The notes below the pieces were generated by a model. That model saw only the letters and a program-made list of their open reading frames with translations. It had not been told where the DNA came from and did no database searches. Below are positions 60,122 to 64,000 of a stretch of 64,000 nucleotides of DNA, in pieces; the stretch's first letter is position 1; the number at the start of each line of letters is the position of its first letter. The DNA is from Coffea arabica (taxonomy: Eukaryota; Streptophyta; Magnoliopsida; Gentianales; Rubiaceae), in contig NC_092312.1 in the NCBI RefSeq assembly GCF_036785885.1, forward strand, positions 21,532,001-21,596,000, written 5' to 3'. A program made the translations under genes and the position numbers.

Positions 60122-62354
60122 TGTGAGCAGAAATTCTCGCCAGGAGCGGCTAGACCATGAAGTTTACTACTACTCTTTAACCTGACACAGCGTTCCCAAC
60201 GCAATCTACTAAAGGTGCGGACTTCGACTTTCACTGCCAAAAGAGCTTCATGCATAAACAGATAAAACTTGCTGGCCTCTAGCTCATCCTGGAGAATCAA
60301 ACCTACTTGTCTTGATATTTTAAAATAGATATTTTATTTGTTCACGTCTAATCTACTTAGTAATAAAACTATAACCCCAGCAAAGAAATAAATGGTCCAA
60401 TAAGTAATCTAGAGTGCCCAATTGCATTTACACACTTTTTTTAACAATTGTCACAAGTCAATACGCTTTTTTTAACCGCTTTAGATTCAGACGGACTTGA
60501 AAAGGTCAAAGCCATTTCTATGAGGAGAGGTTAATGATTGGTTTAATTATTGTCCTGCAAGTTGATACAATCTTATCAGAAGGGTAAGGCCCTCCTCCTC
60601 CTCCTCCTCCTGGTTATGAAAGGGACATTTTTCTAAGGTTTTATCGCAGTTGGTGAGTCAAGTCCAGTTGAAACGTTCAAGTCAAGCCATCTCTGCTCGT
60701 AATTTACACTTTACACTCCACATGGAAAATGACTTTAACAAGCCTGAGATTATCGTAGGCTTGAAATTTTCATGAGTGCAGAAACTGCAGATTAACACGA
60801 GACGTTGAATATTCAACATGGTTTTTTTTTTTTTTTTTTTTTTTTGAGTTTTTCTGATTCACATTTCAGCATCAACCTTTTAGGCAAGGCAACGAGAAAC
60901 CAAATTTCAACTTTAGTACCTAAAGGCTAAATCCGTCCAAAAGGGCCTTCCCAAGGTGAAAGGTCTGTCCCCTTTTGATACTCTCCTACATAGCACATCC
61001 ATTGGGACTCGTAGCCGTAGGTGGTGGGTTTTGGAGTGTTGACTTTTGTCTTTTAAGAACTTCAACTGCCTGCCTGCGAAAAGGGTTTTTTCCTATTGAT
61101 ATATTACTATTCTATCATCAACCTTTAAGGACCATAAAAAATCAAACGGCATTCAAAACTAGTGCTGCCTAAAGGCTACGTCCAGCCAAAACTGGGCTTC
61201 TAAAACTGCTGTCTTGTGATCCCAAAGTCCCACAGCAACTGGAGAGTGAAATGGGATTTTGGTGCTTGGCATGAACCTCAAATTGAATGGCTTCAACAAC
61301 CTGTCTGTGTTGGTGGGACAGCCAGAATTTAGTAACAGAGATGCCAGTTGCCAAAGAGACCATGTCTCCACTGCTGTACCCGTAAAACTTGGAAGTGCTC
61401 ATCATTGCAACAATAAAAACCGGTCACGCGTTTTGCAATTTGCAGACCAATTGATGCTGAAACCAGAGATGCTGCCAATTGTCAACCCCTTATATTTTAT
61501 TTTTTTTTGTTAATTTATTCGTCTAGTTTTTAGAGGTCAACAAGGAAGCATTTTGTTTATTTGGTTTCTTAGTTTTGGCATGCGATTATGTGAACAACAC
61601 ACGGGAATGTATAGTACAAACATTTTGACCTTAGAACCTAAACATTACAAAAATGAATACGCACATTGATGTTGTCCAAGACTTTTGTGGTCTGATTTTG
61701 TGTTTTTGATGAATTGATTTCTTGATCCACAAATTCTTTTGTAAGAATCTACGCGTGAATTTGATATAAGAAGGTTTCGGCTCATGCCTGTTTTGGGTTT
61801 GAAGGTCAATTGTTAGCTAAAAAAGTTACTGTTCTTTTTTTTCTTCTTTTTTTGTTGTCACATAAAAAGTTACCTTAAGAATGTCAATAGTTCAGGAGTT
61901 CTTACTCCCATACAACCTTGCCAAAAAAAGAAATGAAAAATGAAAAGCTGCTGATTTCAATTAAGTAAAAATGGAAGTCGACTAAGTAAGAATAAAAGCC
62001 AATGAAGATGAAGACAAGACGGGGTAACATGTCCGAATGTTTGAACCACTGAAGACTTCAACAGGTAAAAATATTACAAACAAATACTCATTTCAGCTTG
62101 GATAGGAGCGAGCATCCGATCCCAGCTGACCTCTAAAGAATTTCTGGATGCTTAGTTCAGATATTGTACAGCATCTAAACAATGTACTTGCATCTTCAAG
62201 CACGGACAAAAAAAACCATGTGATAAAACTATAGTTTGACTGAATGCAAGATCCCATGGCTGAAACTTTTAGATGTTCAAACTTTAAGAACCGGCTCTAA
62301 CAGGCAAGTATGTGAAAGAGGAACTTAGTTCCTCGAAAACATATGAAAATCATG
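60122..62354. promoter_or_regulatory. spacer between the tandem receptor kinases
   Basis: About 2.2 kb containing the upstream region of the complete receptor gene and the 3' flank of the second one. Features: a (CCT)n/(CTC)n tract at about 60591-60612 and a T24 run at 60822-60845. Short frames at 60975-61513 have no domain. No third receptor fragment was recognised, so the spacer does not look like a decayed copy. Confidence 0.45.
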
Positions 62355-63965
<1,611 letters not shown>

Positions 63966-64000
63966 CTGTTAATAGTATTAAAGTTAGGAGTGTAGAGAAA
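63966..64000. other. intron of the second receptor kinase, cut by window edge
   Basis: The sequence right of 63965 reads as intron on the minus strand (TTAATAACAG|GTTTATAAAG acceptor). The preceding P-loop exon is outside the window. Confidence 0.7.

Noticed and set aside
60975-61513. Frames of 65-84 codons between the receptor kinases
   Set aside because: No LRR, kinase or other motif; not remnants of a third receptor copy as far as I can see.

Overview
This window looks like nuclear DNA from a eudicot plant. The genes have many short exons with GT/AG introns, the spacers are AT-rich and full of small inverted-repeat transposons and microsatellites, and every recognised protein belongs to a plant family (NAC factor, START protein, HPCA1-type LRR receptor kinases and so on). 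The sequence alone does not fix the species. I see no bacterial, viral or organellar segment, no CRISPR array and no convincing tRNA or rRNA gene. All gene models were spliced by hand; their reading frames close exactly, but no transcript evidence was available.

Layout: (1) 1499-3509, minus strand: a three-exon NAC transcription factor of the NAC035/LOV1 type. (2) 3.5-24.5 kb: about 21 kb without a protein gene I can support. It holds microsatellites, a G-rich tract, a Stowaway MITE, a Tourist-like MITE nested in an older repeat, several Mutator-like MITEs (one with a perfect 9-bp target duplication), and one promoter-like stretch near 19.85 kb with no gene attached. (3) 24546-31299, minus: a ten-exon gene for a YacP-like NYN-domain protein (putative ribonuclease), nearly invisible from open reading frames alone. 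(4) 35338-42609, plus: a three-exon cinnamoyl-CoA-reductase-like SDR, divergent from the NYN gene. Its 4.6-kb first intron contains a 301-bp-period AT-rich tandem array and a 1.5-kb element with very long inverted repeats. (5) 43678-45080, plus: a compact five-exon START-domain protein. (6) 47704-49053, plus: an intronless type II membrane SAM-dependent methyltransferase-like protein. (7) 51810-60121, minus: a complete 19-exon HPCA1/CARD1-type LRR receptor kinase (953 residues), followed by (8) the 3' part of a second, tandem copy at 62355-63965 that runs off the window.

The genes do not form an operon-like unit. The NAC factor is a developmental or stress regulator, the NYN protein a probable RNA-processing enzyme, the SDR a phenylpropanoid or aldehyde-type reductase, the START protein a lipid binder, the methyltransferase-like protein probably Golgi-located, and the receptor kinases probable redox or quinone sensors at the plasma membrane. 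From memory, close relatives of the NAC, NYN and SDR genes lie near each other on Arabidopsis chromosome 2 (At2g02450, At2g02410, At2g02400), so the left half may be an old syntenic block inflated here by transposons.
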